From Lacinutrix himadriensis (lineage in GTDB: Bacteria; Bacteroidota; Bacteroidia; Flavobacteriales; Flavobacteriaceae): DNA of 64,000 nt. The stretch is from NCBI RefSeq assembly GCF_001418105.1, contig NZ_LIQI01000012.1, forward strand, positions 186,001 through 250,000, given 5' to 3'. This document shows, piece by piece, positions 44,111 through 52,113 of the stretch (its first letter is position 1; each line of letters opens with the position of its first letter). The notes under the pieces are model-generated. The model was not told where the DNA came from. It made no database searches and saw only the letters and a program-made list of their open reading frames with translations. Both the position numbers and the translations under genes were made by a program.

Positions 44111-44380
44111 ATGGGAGAACAAAAACGTAAAGAAGAAACGAAAAGCGAATTTATTTTTGGTAGAAAAAACTATAAATTCATGTTTATTGGTTTAGCTTGT
44201 ATTGCGCTAGGTTTTATTTTAATGTCTGGTGGTGGTAGCGATGATCCAAATGTTTTTAGTCCAGATATCTTTAGCTGGAGACGTATACGATTAGCACCAA
44301 CTTTAGTACTTATTGGTTTTGGAATTCAGGTTTACGCTATTTTGTTAAATCCGAATAAAAGTAAAGATTCTAATTCTTAA
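44111..44380 (+). CDS. DUF3098 small membrane protein
   Basis: An 89-residue protein with two hydrophobic segments. FGRKNYKFMFIGLACIALGF and DIFSWRRIRLAPTLVLIGFG are the DUF3098 family hallmarks. Function unknown. The frame is open from 44078, but that would overlap the lipoprotein gene; ATG 44111-44113 directly after that gene's stop is the sensible start. It lies between ftsX and uppP, an order common in Flavobacteriia. Confidence 0.85.
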   Translation: MGEQKRKEETKSEFIFGRKNYKFMFIGLACIALGFILMSGGGSDDPNVFSPDIFSWRRIRLAPTLVLIGFGIQVYAILLNPNKSKDSNS

Positions 44381-44426
44381 CTATTAATTTACAAGTACAA
44401 AATAACAATTGGTAATAGTATTTTAA

Positions 44427-44434
44427 TACTTTTG
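44427..44434 (+). promoter_or_regulatory. -7 box TACTTTTG for uppP-truB
   Basis: Exact TAnnTTTG match six bases before the uppP ATG, with a TTGG about 16 bases upstream that could be the -33 element. It implies an almost leaderless uppP transcript in addition to read-through from ftsX. Confidence 0.45.
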
Positions 44435-44439
44435 CCAAC

Positions 44440-45234
44440 ATGAATGTTATAGACTCCATTATTTTAGGAATTATACAAGGATTAACAGAGTTTCTTCCTG
44501 TATCATCAAGTGGCCATTTAGAAATTGGTAAAGCCATACTAGGCGATAATTCGGTTCCAGAAGAAAGCCTACTATTTACCGTAGTATTGCACTTTGCAAC
44601 TGCCTTAAGCACCATTGTTGTTTTTAGAAAAGACATCCTTAGTTTACTTAAAGGTGTTTTAAAATTCGAATGGAACGAAGATTTACAATTTGTATCAAAA
44701 ATTGCACTTTCTATGATTCCCGCGGTTGTAGTAGGCTTGTTTTTTGAAAAACAATTAGAAGCACTATTTGGAGGTAATATTATGCTTGTAGGATGTATGC
44801 TAATAGTAACAGCAGCGCTACTCTTTTTAGCCGACAAAGCAAAAGACACCGATAAAAAAGTAAGTTTTAAAAATGCATTTGTGATTGGTATTTCGCAAGC
44901 AATTGCCATGTTACCAGGAATTTCTCGTTCTGGCGCAACTATTTCTACTTCTGTTCTTTTAGGAAACGATAAAACGAAAGCAGCACGTTTTTCGTTTTTA
45001 ATGGTTGTTCCTTTAATTTTCGGAAAAATCGCTAAAGACCTTTTAAGTGGTGATTTAATTAATGAAACCCATAACTTAACATCACTTTCCGCAGGATTTA
45101 TTGCTGCATTTATTGCAGGATTATTTGCTTGTACTTGGATGATTTCATTGGTAAAGAAAAGTAAGCTTTCGTATTTTGCTTACTATTGTGCAATTGTTGG
45201 TGTTATTGCTATCATTTATTCCGTTTTAAACTAA
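44440..45234 (+). CDS. uppP: Undecaprenyl-diphosphatase (UppP/BacA)
   Basis: An integral membrane phosphatase of 264 residues that regenerates undecaprenyl phosphate for peptidoglycan synthesis; it also confers bacitracin tolerance in other species. The catalytic motifs are GLTEFLPVSSSGHL near the N-terminus and ISQAIAMLPGISRSGATIS in the middle. About eight hydrophobic segments. truB begins two bases after its stop codon. Confidence 0.95.
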   Translation: MNVIDSIILGIIQGLTEFLPVSSSGHLEIGKAILGDNSVPEESLLFTVVLHFATALSTIVVFRKDILSLLKGVLKFEWNEDLQFVSKIALSMIPAVVVGLFFEKQLEALFGGNIMLVGCMLIVTAALLFLADKAKDTDKKVSFKNAFVIGISQAIAMLPGISRSGATISTSVLLGNDKTKAARFSFLMVVPLIFGKIAKDLLSGDLINETHNLTSLSAGFIAAFIAGLFACTWMISLVKKSKLSYFAYYCAIVGVIAIIYSVLN

Positions 45235-45235
45235 T

Positions 45236-45928
45236 ATGTTAACTGAAGAAGACTACAAATCCGGACAGGTTTTATTAATCGATAAGCCTTTAAATTGGAC
45301 CTCTTTTCAAGTGGTAAACAAGCTACGTTGGAAGATTAGACAAACCTATAATATCAAAAAAATTAAAGTTGGTCATGCAGGAACTTTAGATCCTTTGGCT
45401 ACTGGTTTACTTATTATTTGTACAGGGAAAATGACCAAGCAAATAGATACTTTTCAAGGTCAGATTAAAGAATATACAGGAACTATTGTTTTAGGAAGCA
45501 CAACGCCTTCTTACGATTTAGAATCCGAAATAAACGAAACCTTTCCTATTGATCATATTACAAAAGATTTAGTAGAAGAAACTACAAAACAATTTACTGG
45601 GGAGATTGATCAATTTCCACCAATTTTTTCCGCATTAAAAAAAGACGGAAAACGTTTATACGAATATGCAAGAGCTGGTGAAGAAGTAGAAATACCATCT
45701 AGAAAAATTACTATCGAGACTTTTGAAATTACACGTTTTGAAAACAATGAAGTCGATTTTAGAGTGATTTGTAGTAAAGGAACGTACATTCGATCTTTAG
45801 CACACGATTTTGGAAAAGCGTTACATTCTGGAGGACATCTTTCGGTTTTAAGAAGAACCAAAATTGGCGATTACAATGTAGATAACGCCGTTAGCATCGA
45901 AGCTTTTATAGAAGAATTGGATTCTTAA
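45236..45928 (+). CDS. truB: tRNA pseudouridine(55) synthase
   Basis: A 230-residue enzyme that makes pseudouridine 55 in the T-loop of tRNAs. The catalytic Asp lies in KVGHAGTLDPLATGLL; other family motifs are DKPLNWTSFQVVNKL at the N-terminus and CSKGTYIRSLAHDFG. The C-terminal extension (PUA) of E. coli TruB is missing, as in other Bacteroidota. It is coupled to uppP by a one-base gap. Confidence 0.95.
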   Translation: MLTEEDYKSGQVLLIDKPLNWTSFQVVNKLRWKIRQTYNIKKIKVGHAGTLDPLATGLLIICTGKMTKQIDTFQGQIKEYTGTIVLGSTTPSYDLESEINETFPIDHITKDLVEETTKQFTGEIDQFPPIFSALKKDGKRLYEYARAGEEVEIPSRKITIETFEITRFENNEVDFRVICSKGTYIRSLAHDFGKALHSGGHLSVLRRTKIGDYNVDNAVSIEAFIEELDS

Positions 45929-45997
45929 AAAATCTATTTTTTCATTTTTAACGTATCTTTAAGTGCCACCACTTAATAAAATACGTTATTAACCTAC

Positions 45998-46696
45998 ATG
46001 CAATTTAGCAATAAACATAAAGCGATGTCTATTACGTTTCTTATCTCAGGAACGATAATTTTGGGTATGTTTAATTTTCATATTTTAAAACATACGGAAG
46101 AAGTTGCAGAAACCTTCTACGAAATAGAGCCTGAAAAGGAAATCACAGAAACCGAATTAGAAGAACAGGAAAAAACGGCTAAGGCCGAAACCAATCAAGC
46201 TTACAATCAAAACCAGAAAAGCAAAAGCCATGCATATTCTCAAAGAAGAATTGCGCCTCCAGAGGATTATGTAAGACCTGATTTAAGTCATTCGGATTAT
46301 GGAATTTCTAAGAAAAAGGATATCTCAAAAAAAGAATCCAGTGTAGAAAAAGACGAATTAAACTCTTTTAGCAAAGTAAATGATGTGCTTAAAAAGCAAC
46401 TAGAAGAAAACAATAATGCAAAAAGTTCTGTTAGTTATTCTTTAGTAAACCGAAAGCACAGATATTTGCCAACACCTATTTATTTATGCGAAGCTAGTGG
46501 TAAAATAGTAGTAAACATTACCGTAGATACTTCCGGAAAAGTTACCGGAACCTCTTACAATAATGCTTCCAACTCATCCAACAACTGTCTTATTAAACAT
46601 GCTTTAGAATATGCTGAAAAAGCAAGATTTACTCGTAATTCTTCAGAAGGTGCACAAATTGGAACAATTACTTTTTATTTTGAAGGTAAAGAGTAA
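45998..46696 (+). CDS. TonB-C-like periplasmic protein
   Basis: A 232-residue protein with an N-terminal membrane anchor (about 12-30), a charged Glu/Lys-rich linker that includes EPEKEITETELEEQEKTAKA, and a C-terminal domain whose GKIVVNITVDTSGKVTGTSY and ALEYAEKARFTRN recall the TonB C-terminal fold. Only the last part of the fold is convincing, and the Pro-rich spacer of true TonB is missing, so the role of energy transducer is uncertain. It follows truB after 69 bases and is at the end of the plus-strand run. Confidence 0.65.
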   Translation: MQFSNKHKAMSITFLISGTIILGMFNFHILKHTEEVAETFYEIEPEKEITETELEEQEKTAKAETNQAYNQNQKSKSHAYSQRRIAPPEDYVRPDLSHSDYGISKKKDISKKESSVEKDELNSFSKVNDVLKKQLEENNNAKSSVSYSLVNRKHRYLPTPIYLCEASGKIVVNITVDTSGKVTGTSYNNASNSSNNCLIKHALEYAEKARFTRNSSEGAQIGTITFYFEGKE

Positions 46697-46726
46697 TTCC
46701 TATATAAATTAAGGAGTAGTTTTATT

Positions 46727-46800
46727 AAAAACCCTCTCGTATGCACTCCTTCCTTTAGCTAAAGGAAGGTGTATTTTGTGCAAGCAAAATTCGGAAGGTT
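46727..46800. repeat. Two-hairpin repeat candidate
   Basis: A palindrome CCTTCCTTTAGCTAAAGGAAGG (shown here as stem CCTTCCTTT/AAAGGAAGG) is followed by a second hairpin-like segment TTTTGTGCAAGCAAAA. The whole stretch looks like the two-stem repeats seen between flavobacterial genes. No second copy is in this window. Confidence 0.4.
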
Positions 46801-46828
46801 TGAAGTAAAAGAGCAAAGCGATTTTTAA

Positions 46829-47425
46829 TTAAACACTTAATAATTCTACCAAATCATTAGCCGCATTTTGTCCTTTATCTTGATTGTACCAACGTTGTAA
46901 ATCTTCTTTAAACTCTGGAGTTAGCATCCCATGTTTCGCTTTATAATCGTTAACTAATTGTGTTGCTCCACTTGGTCTTGGTCCAAAAGTATTTATCACT
47001 TCACCAGAAATATCATCAATCATAATTAATTTAGGTATCGATTTCCCTCCATTTGTTAGAAAGTTATTCATTAACGCTTCATTCTCATCACGCAATACCA
47101 CTTTCACATTAATATTAGGATTTAATTCTGCCACTTTTTGCATAACAGGAACTACATGAGCAGCATCACCACACCAGCTTTCGGTAAGCACTAACCAAGT
47201 TATTTTTTTATCTATTTTTTCAACTCTTTCTTTAACAGCTTGATTAACCTTCAACGTTTTATCCCAACGTTTCATTCGTCTAGCATTAAGTTTTGTATAC
47301 TCGATAAGGTTTTCGGCCTTCTCACTTCCAGTAGTATCTTCATTTTCAGCCAAATTTTTAATTAAGTCGGCATATTCTGTGTATGTAATACTTTTTTGTA
47401 AACTGTCTTTAATTATAGTGTTCAT
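46829..47425 (-). CDS. Thioredoxin-like family protein with a single active-site Cys
   Basis: A 198-residue protein of the thioredoxin_9 type. The active-site region reads LVLTESWCGDAAHVVPVM, so the second Cys of CxxC is replaced by Ala; cis-Pro appears in GGKSIPKLIMID. A disulfide exchange through a monothiol or a binding role is possible. No signal peptide. It stands alone, convergent with the TonB-C-like gene. Confidence 0.8.
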   Translation of the reverse strand: MNTIIKDSLQKSITYTEYADLIKNLAENEDTTGSEKAENLIEYTKLNARRMKRWDKTLKVNQAVKERVEKIDKKITWLVLTESWCGDAAHVVPVMQKVAELNPNINVKVVLRDENEALMNNFLTNGGKSIPKLIMIDDISGEVINTFGPRPSGATQLVNDYKAKHGMLTPEFKEDLQRWYNQDKGQNAANDLVELLSV

Positions 47426-47609
47426 CTTCTTTATTTCTTCTAGTAAAAATAGTTACTTAACTATTTATAAATTATGACTTTTATCATAATCTATGTCTAT
47501 CTTTATATCAAAAACTTACAAGTCCGTAATGGACATTTAACAAATGATTTTTTTTGTTATTAACGTTATAATGTTACTTACTTAAGTCGAATTCTAAAAA
47601 GGAAATGTA

Positions 47610-48173
47610 ATGGAAAAACATAGATGTGGTTGGTGTGTTGGAGATGATTTATACGAAGCATATCACGATCACGAATGGGGAAGCCCTGTTTATGATGATG
47701 CAACACTTTTTGAATTTTTAATTTTAGAGACCTTTCAAGCGGGTTTAAGTTGGATTACTATTTTACGTAAACGGAACCACTTTTTTGATGCTTTTGATCA
47801 ATTTGATTACAAAAAAATAGCGAATTACAAAGAAGACAAAGTACAGGAACTACTTGAAAATGCTGGAATAATTAGAAATAAATTAAAAGTAAGAAGTGCA
47901 ATAACAAATGCTAAATTGTTTATGGACATCCAAAAAGAGTTTGGAAGTTTCAGCACCTATGTTTGGGCTTTTGTGGATGGAAAACCTATAAAAAACAAAG
48001 TTAAAAAGTACAAAGATGCGCCTGCAAATACGGCAATTAGCGATGCGTTGAGTAAAGATTTAAAGAAACGTGGTTTTAAGTTTGTGGGTTCTACAATTAT
48101 GTATGCCTTTATGCAAGCTGTAGGTATGGTTAATGACCATGAAGCCAATTGTTTTAGGTATGATGAGGTATAG
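47610..48173 (+). CDS. tag: DNA-3-methyladenine glycosylase I
   Basis: A 187-residue base-excision repair enzyme that removes 3-methyladenine. RCGWCVGDDLYEAYHDHEWG at the N-terminus has the zinc-binding Cys pair and substrate residues of the Tag family; FQAGLSWITILRKRNHFFDAF follows and VNDHEANCFRY near the C-terminus has the other zinc ligands (His, Cys). With the ATL protein at 7.1 kb, the window encodes two alkylation-damage functions. Confidence 0.93.
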   Translation: MEKHRCGWCVGDDLYEAYHDHEWGSPVYDDATLFEFLILETFQAGLSWITILRKRNHFFDAFDQFDYKKIANYKEDKVQELLENAGIIRNKLKVRSAITNAKLFMDIQKEFGSFSTYVWAFVDGKPIKNKVKKYKDAPANTAISDALSKDLKKRGFKFVGSTIMYAFMQAVGMVNDHEANCFRYDEV

Positions 48174-48261
48174 CGCAGAAACCGGTAAAATTTAAATAAA
48201 ATAACTCCGAAAGCCGACATCTAAATTTGAGCTTTGGGAATTTAAAAGACTACTCCTATTA

Positions 48262-49053
48262 TTATGCTTTTTGTTTAGCCTTGTATGGAATTAATTCTAA
48301 TACTTTCTGCATCGCTTCAATTCTAGCCTGACTTTTTCTATTCGCTTTTATAATAATCCAAGGGGAGATTTCTGTATTTGTTTTTTCAAACATGATGTTT
48401 TTATAATCTGTATAAGAATCCCAAAGCTCTAATGCCTTTTGATCTACCTTACTAAATTTCCATTTTTTTATTGGACTAGATTTTATATCTGCAAAACGCT
48501 TTGCTTGTTCACTTTTTGAAATGGAAAAATAAAATTTTATAACTCTAGTTCCCGACTCAATCAGCATACGCTCAAAATCATTAACCTGGTTCATAAAAAT
48601 ATCATATTCTTTTTCAGTACAAAAGCCATTTACCGGTTCTACAACAGCACGATTATACCAACTTCTATCAAAAAACACCATTTTCCCTTTTCTAGGAAGC
48701 TTGTTTATATACCGTTGAAAATACCATTCTCCTTGTTCTTCTTCCGTTGGCTTTGGCAATGCAACCACTTTAAATTCACGAGGATTTAAATGTTCTGTAA
48801 TACGTCTTATTGCTCCTCCTTTTCCTGCTGCATCTCGTCCCTCAAAAATAACAACTACTTTTTCCCCGCTATTTTCAACCCATTCTTGAAGTTTTCTGAG
48901 CTCTACTTGTAACTTTTTAAGCCTACTTTCATAGTTCAATAATCTAACTGCTTTTATAGCTGTCATATTCTCCTCTAATAAAAAATACTTCAAGCCTTTT
49001 TTGGTATTTAATCCTTTTAAGCTTTTATCTGATATTTTTGTCATATTAGTCAA
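48262..49053 (-). CDS. Polyphosphate kinase 2 family protein (second of a tandem pair)
   Basis: A 263-residue PPK2 enzyme, which transfers phosphate between polyphosphate and nucleotides. Walker A GRDAAGKGG (72-80), the lid module and Walker B region VFFDRSWYNRAVVEPV are intact. The class I-type length and the NFxxYxxxY-like WDSYTDYKNIMFEKT region are present. It overlaps the upstream PPK2 gene by eight bases and is clearly a paralogue (similar motif order), so the two may form a hetero-oligomer or have diverged in nucleotide choice. Confidence 0.9.
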   Translation of the reverse strand: MTNMTKISDKSLKGLNTKKGLKYFLLEENMTAIKAVRLLNYESRLKKLQVELRKLQEWVENSGEKVVVIFEGRDAAGKGGAIRRITEHLNPREFKVVALPKPTEEEQGEWYFQRYINKLPRKGKMVFFDRSWYNRAVVEPVNGFCTEKEYDIFMNQVNDFERMLIESGTRVIKFYFSISKSEQAKRFADIKSSPIKKWKFSKVDQKALELWDSYTDYKNIMFEKTNTEISPWIIIKANRKSQARIEAMQKVLELIPYKAKQKA

Positions 49054-49894
49054 TTTGTTTAATCATTCTATGATAGCGTTGTACAATGTTTGGATCTGGT
49101 AGTGTGGTGGTTCCAGAGTTACCTTTTCCATCATAGTCAAATCTGGATAACACGTAACGAATACTCTCTAATCGGGCTTCCTTTTTATTATTTGTTTTTA
49201 ATATTATCCAAGGACTAAAGGAAGTATGTGTTTTACCAAACATTTGCTCTTTGTAGTGCGTATATTTATTCCAAAGTTTTTGTCCTTCTTTATCCACTTC
49301 ACTAAACTTCCATTGTTTTAAAGGATTTTTCAACCTAGATTCAAATCTTCTTTCTTGCTCATCTTTAGAGAGAGAAAACCAAAATTTTATAACCACAACT
49401 CCGTCTTCATAAAGCATATGTTCAAACTCTGTAACTTGCACCATAAACTTGTTGTATTCTTCTTCAGAACAAAATCCCATTACGGGTTCTACAACAGCAC
49501 GATTATACCAACTTCTATCAAAGAAAACCAGTTCACCAGGATTAGGCAACTCTTTAATATACCTTCTAAAATACCATTGACCACGTTCTACATCTGTTGG
49601 TTTAGCCAGTGCTACAACGCGCATAGAACGCGGATTTAGATGTTCTGTAAACCTTCGTATTGTTCCACCTTTTCCTGCGGCATCTCTACCTTCAAAAAGA
49701 ATACAAACACGTTTGTTATATTTTGCAACCCATTGTTGTAAATCTACCAACTCAGCTTGCAGTTGAAGTAATTGATTTTCGTAAGCAACAGAATCTATTA
49801 AACTTTTATATGCTTCGTCAGATAATTTATTACGAAGCAATGCCTTAAATTCTTCTTTATTATTACTTTTTTGAAAATCTTCTTGTGTTATCAT
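49046..49894 (-). CDS. Polyphosphate kinase 2 family protein (first of a tandem pair)
   Basis: A 282-residue PPK2 enzyme. The P-loop is GRDAAGKGG (69-77), with HLNPRSMRVVALAKPTDVE and VFFDRSWYNRAVVEPVMGFC downstream. It has a longer C-terminus than its neighbour (GNSGTTTLPDPNIVQRYHRM). Its substrate preference (ADP, GDP or AMP) cannot be read directly. The second PPK2 gene starts eight bases before its stop codon ends, so the pair are co-translated. Confidence 0.92.
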   Translation of the reverse strand: MITQEDFQKSNNKEEFKALLRNKLSDEAYKSLIDSVAYENQLLQLQAELVDLQQWVAKYNKRVCILFEGRDAAGKGGTIRRFTEHLNPRSMRVVALAKPTDVERGQWYFRRYIKELPNPGELVFFDRSWYNRAVVEPVMGFCSEEEYNKFMVQVTEFEHMLYEDGVVVIKFWFSLSKDEQERRFESRLKNPLKQWKFSEVDKEGQKLWNKYTHYKEQMFGKTHTSFSPWIILKTNNKKEARLESIRYVLSRFDYDGKGNSGTTTLPDPNIVQRYHRMIKQID

Positions 49895-49950
49895 ATTATT
49901 AATTAAACATCTAAGTTCATAAAATTAGTTTGAATAAAAAATGATTATTA

Positions 49951-50577
49951 TCATTTTAAGAACGACAAGAAATCGTCTCTAGAAATATCTTCTGCACCAA
50001 GGCTTTCTAGGTGACTGGTATATACTTGGCAATCTATCAATTTATAATTGGTGTTTTGTATGAAGGTTATAAAAGCCACTTTACTTGCATTACTAACATT
50101 GGTAAACATGCTTTCTCCGCAAAAAACACCATTGTTTAAATCTAAACCATACAATCCGGCAACGAGTTCTTCTTCTTGCCAAACCTCCACCGATTTCGCG
50201 TATCCTAATTCGTGTAGTTTAATATAGGCTTGCACCATAGCATCTGTTATCCATGTTCCCGATTGCCCATCGCGTTTTGCAAGAGAACAAGCTTTAATAA
50301 CACCCATAAAATCCTGATTTACAGTAACCGTAAAATCTGATTTTTTAAGCACTTGTTTCATGCTTTTAGAAACTTTCAATTTTTTAGGAAACAATACAAA
50401 TCTAGGATCTGGAGACCACCATAAAACTGGATCACCTTCATTAAACCAAGGGAATATGCCAGTTTTATACGCTAATAAAAGTCGTTCTACACTTAAATCA
50501 CCACCAATAGCTAGCAAGCCTTCATCATCTGCTTCCTCAACCTTTGGAAATATTATATTTTGATCTAATACGTACAT
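49951..50577 (-). CDS. aat: Leucyl/phenylalanyl-tRNA-protein transferase
   Basis: A 208-residue enzyme that adds Leu or Phe to N-terminal Arg or Lys of proteins for degradation by ClpAP through the N-degron pathway. Family motifs are EGLLAIGGDLSVERLLLAYKTGIFPWF and WWSPDPRFVLFP at the N-terminus, and GLYGLDLNNGVFCGESMFT in the acyl-transfer domain. The frame is open to 50613, but the extra residues run through the terminator of the upstream gene, so ATG 50575-50577 is used. Confidence 0.93.
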   Translation of the reverse strand: MYVLDQNIIFPKVEEADDEGLLAIGGDLSVERLLLAYKTGIFPWFNEGDPVLWWSPDPRFVLFPKKLKVSKSMKQVLKKSDFTVTVNQDFMGVIKACSLAKRDGQSGTWITDAMVQAYIKLHELGYAKSVEVWQEEELVAGLYGLDLNNGVFCGESMFTNVSNASKVAFITFIQNTNYKLIDCQVYTSHLESLGAEDISRDDFLSFLK

Positions 50578-50587
50578 GGGATAAAAA

Positions 50588-50622
50588 TAAAAAACCTCAA
50601 TGACATTTGCCATTGAGGTTCT
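50588..50622 (-). terminator. Terminator of the DUF3127 gene
   Basis: On the minus strand AACCTCAATGGCA with TGTCATTGAGGTT forms a 10-bp stem followed by a T-run. It overlaps the region where the over-long aat frame would start. Confidence 0.85.
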
Positions 50623-50676
50623 GTTTATTTCAACAAGAACACTTTAATAGTGCTCATTGTGACAATTTTTCACGGA

Positions 50677-51054
50677 TTAAAAAGGTAAATCGTCGTGATC
50701 TTCTTCGTTTACATTTGCTGCTGGTTCAAAAGCATCTGCTGGTGGTACTGGAGGCATTTCACCAGAAGCACTTGCTGCTTGTGCTGCTTCAATTCTCCAA
50801 CCTTGAATAGAGTTGAAATATTTAGTTTCTCCTTGTGGATTAACCCATTCTCTTCCTCTTAAATTAATGTTTACTTTAACAGCTTGACCTGCTTGGTAGT
50901 TGTTTAAAAGATCTGTTTTATCTTGCACAAACTCAACTAATATATGTTGCGGATATTGCTCATCTGTTGTTACTACTAATTCTCTTTTTCTAAACCCATT
51001 ACTTCCAAAAGTTTGAGTTTCTCCAATCATTTTTACTTTTCCTTGTACTTCCAT
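50677..51054 (-). CDS. DUF3127 protein (OB-fold/SSB-like)
   Basis: A 125-residue protein. GKVKMIGETQTFGSNGFRKR and LVVTTDEQYPQHILVEFVQD are the DUF3127 core; the predicted OB-fold and an acidic C-terminal tail (NEEDHDDLPF) recall single-stranded DNA-binding proteins, whose acidic tail recruits partners. The tail ending DDLPF is strikingly similar to SSB tips (DDxPF). A DNA-binding role is inferred, not shown. Own terminator downstream. Confidence 0.85.
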   Translation of the reverse strand: MEVQGKVKMIGETQTFGSNGFRKRELVVTTDEQYPQHILVEFVQDKTDLLNNYQAGQAVKVNINLRGREWVNPQGETKYFNSIQGWRIEAAQAASASGEMPPVPPADAFEPAANVNEEDHDDLPF

Positions 51055-51099
51055 CTTCTATATAATTATTAAATATTCGTCTAATTTGATATCGCTAAG

Positions 51100-51954
51100 T
51101 TACGATAATAACATTTTCCATGCACTTTCTACATCATTAAAACTTAAAAAGTTTTTTGCTTTTTGGTGTTTTATTTCAGTTGATAAAGAACTTAAATTAT
51201 GTTCGCTTTTAAAAGCCTGAACGCTTTTTTCTTCGGGTAAGTTTTCAACATTTCCCAACATACCTAAATCGTTCCCTGTTAATATGGTACTATTTTTAAT
51301 TGCATCCGGTAAATTATCTACACCTATTCCTAAGGTAGAAAGCGGTTTAGGAATTTCGAAAAAACCAGTTTTTGCACGACTATAATAGCTTCCTCCTGCT
51401 CTTGCTACCAAATCTAAAAGTTCTTGATTAATAGATTGGTCTTCGTTTAAAACAGCTTCAGAGATATGTAGTTTTACTACTTCGCAAATCACTAAGTTTC
51501 CAGCGCCACCTTCGGTTCCTAATTTTACAATTTCATTTACTTTACATTCCAATTGTATTGGAGATTCTGCTACACGAAACGGTTTTACAATATCTGATGG
51601 CAACATGGTTAATCCTGATTTTTCAAACTCATTTACTCCTTCAGGATAATCTGTACTACTTAAAGACATTTGCTGAACTAAATCATAATTCACTACATTA
51701 ATGACTACTTCTTTTGTAGCTTCGGCATTTTTAAGCGTATGCTTTATAGTATTGTCTCGCACTCTTCGTGCTGGCGAAAATATTAATATTGGCGGATTTG
51801 CACTAAACACATTAAAAAAACTAAAAGGCGATAAATTAGGATTACCAGCTGCATCTATAGTACTAGCAAAAGCAATAGGTCTTGGTGCAACGGCACTTAA
51901 TAAATACCCATGCAGTTTTCCTGTTGTAAGCTCTTTTGGTTTAAATGATAACAT
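51100..51954 (-). CDS. Flavin reductase-like (FMN-binding split-barrel) protein
   Basis: A 284-residue protein of the flavin reductase family, predicted to bind FMN. KLHGYLLSAVAPRPIAFAST and SPFSFFNVFSANPPILIF are the split-barrel signatures. The long C-terminal part (about 200-284) is extra. The substrate is unknown. The frame is open to 51975, but a -7 box at 51973-51980 covers that start, so ATG 51952-51954 is used. It may be monocistronic. Confidence 0.85.
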   Translation of the reverse strand: MLSFKPKELTTGKLHGYLLSAVAPRPIAFASTIDAAGNPNLSPFSFFNVFSANPPILIFSPARRVRDNTIKHTLKNAEATKEVVINVVNYDLVQQMSLSSTDYPEGVNEFEKSGLTMLPSDIVKPFRVAESPIQLECKVNEIVKLGTEGGAGNLVICEVVKLHISEAVLNEDQSINQELLDLVARAGGSYYSRAKTGFFEIPKPLSTLGIGVDNLPDAIKNSTILTGNDLGMLGNVENLPEEKSVQAFKSEHNLSSLSTEIKHQKAKNFLSFNDVESAWKMLLS

Positions 51955-51972
51955 GATATAGTATAATTTATA

Positions 51973-51980
51973 CAAAAATA
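51973..51980 (-). promoter_or_regulatory. -7 box TATTTTTG for the flavin reductase gene
   Basis: Exact TAnnTTTG match that overlaps the first possible start codon, favouring the second ATG, 19 bases downstream. Confidence 0.55.
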
Positions 51981-52060
51981 AGCCTTTTGACGCGCAACAA
52001 AAAACCTATTTACTAACAACTACACAATAATATTAACAGAATTGCATTATATTTAAAATT

Positions 52061-52087
52061 TAGATCCTGAAACAACTTCGGGTAGAC
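52061..52087 (-). repeat. Degenerate interspersed palindrome
   Basis: On the plus strand TAGATCCTGAAACAACTTC then GGGTAGAC; aligned to the copy at 343-369 it differs at a few bases including the GTCAT end (here GTCTAC). It lies 26 bases before the histidine kinase gene. Confidence 0.5.
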
Positions 52088-52113
52088 TATTTAAAATATT
52101 TTCAAACTACACT

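Noticed and set aside
44370-44909. 179-codon minus-strand frame opposite uppP
   Set aside because: Its residues are the complement of the well-conserved UppP motifs; low-complexity composition and no start context, so it is a shadow frame.
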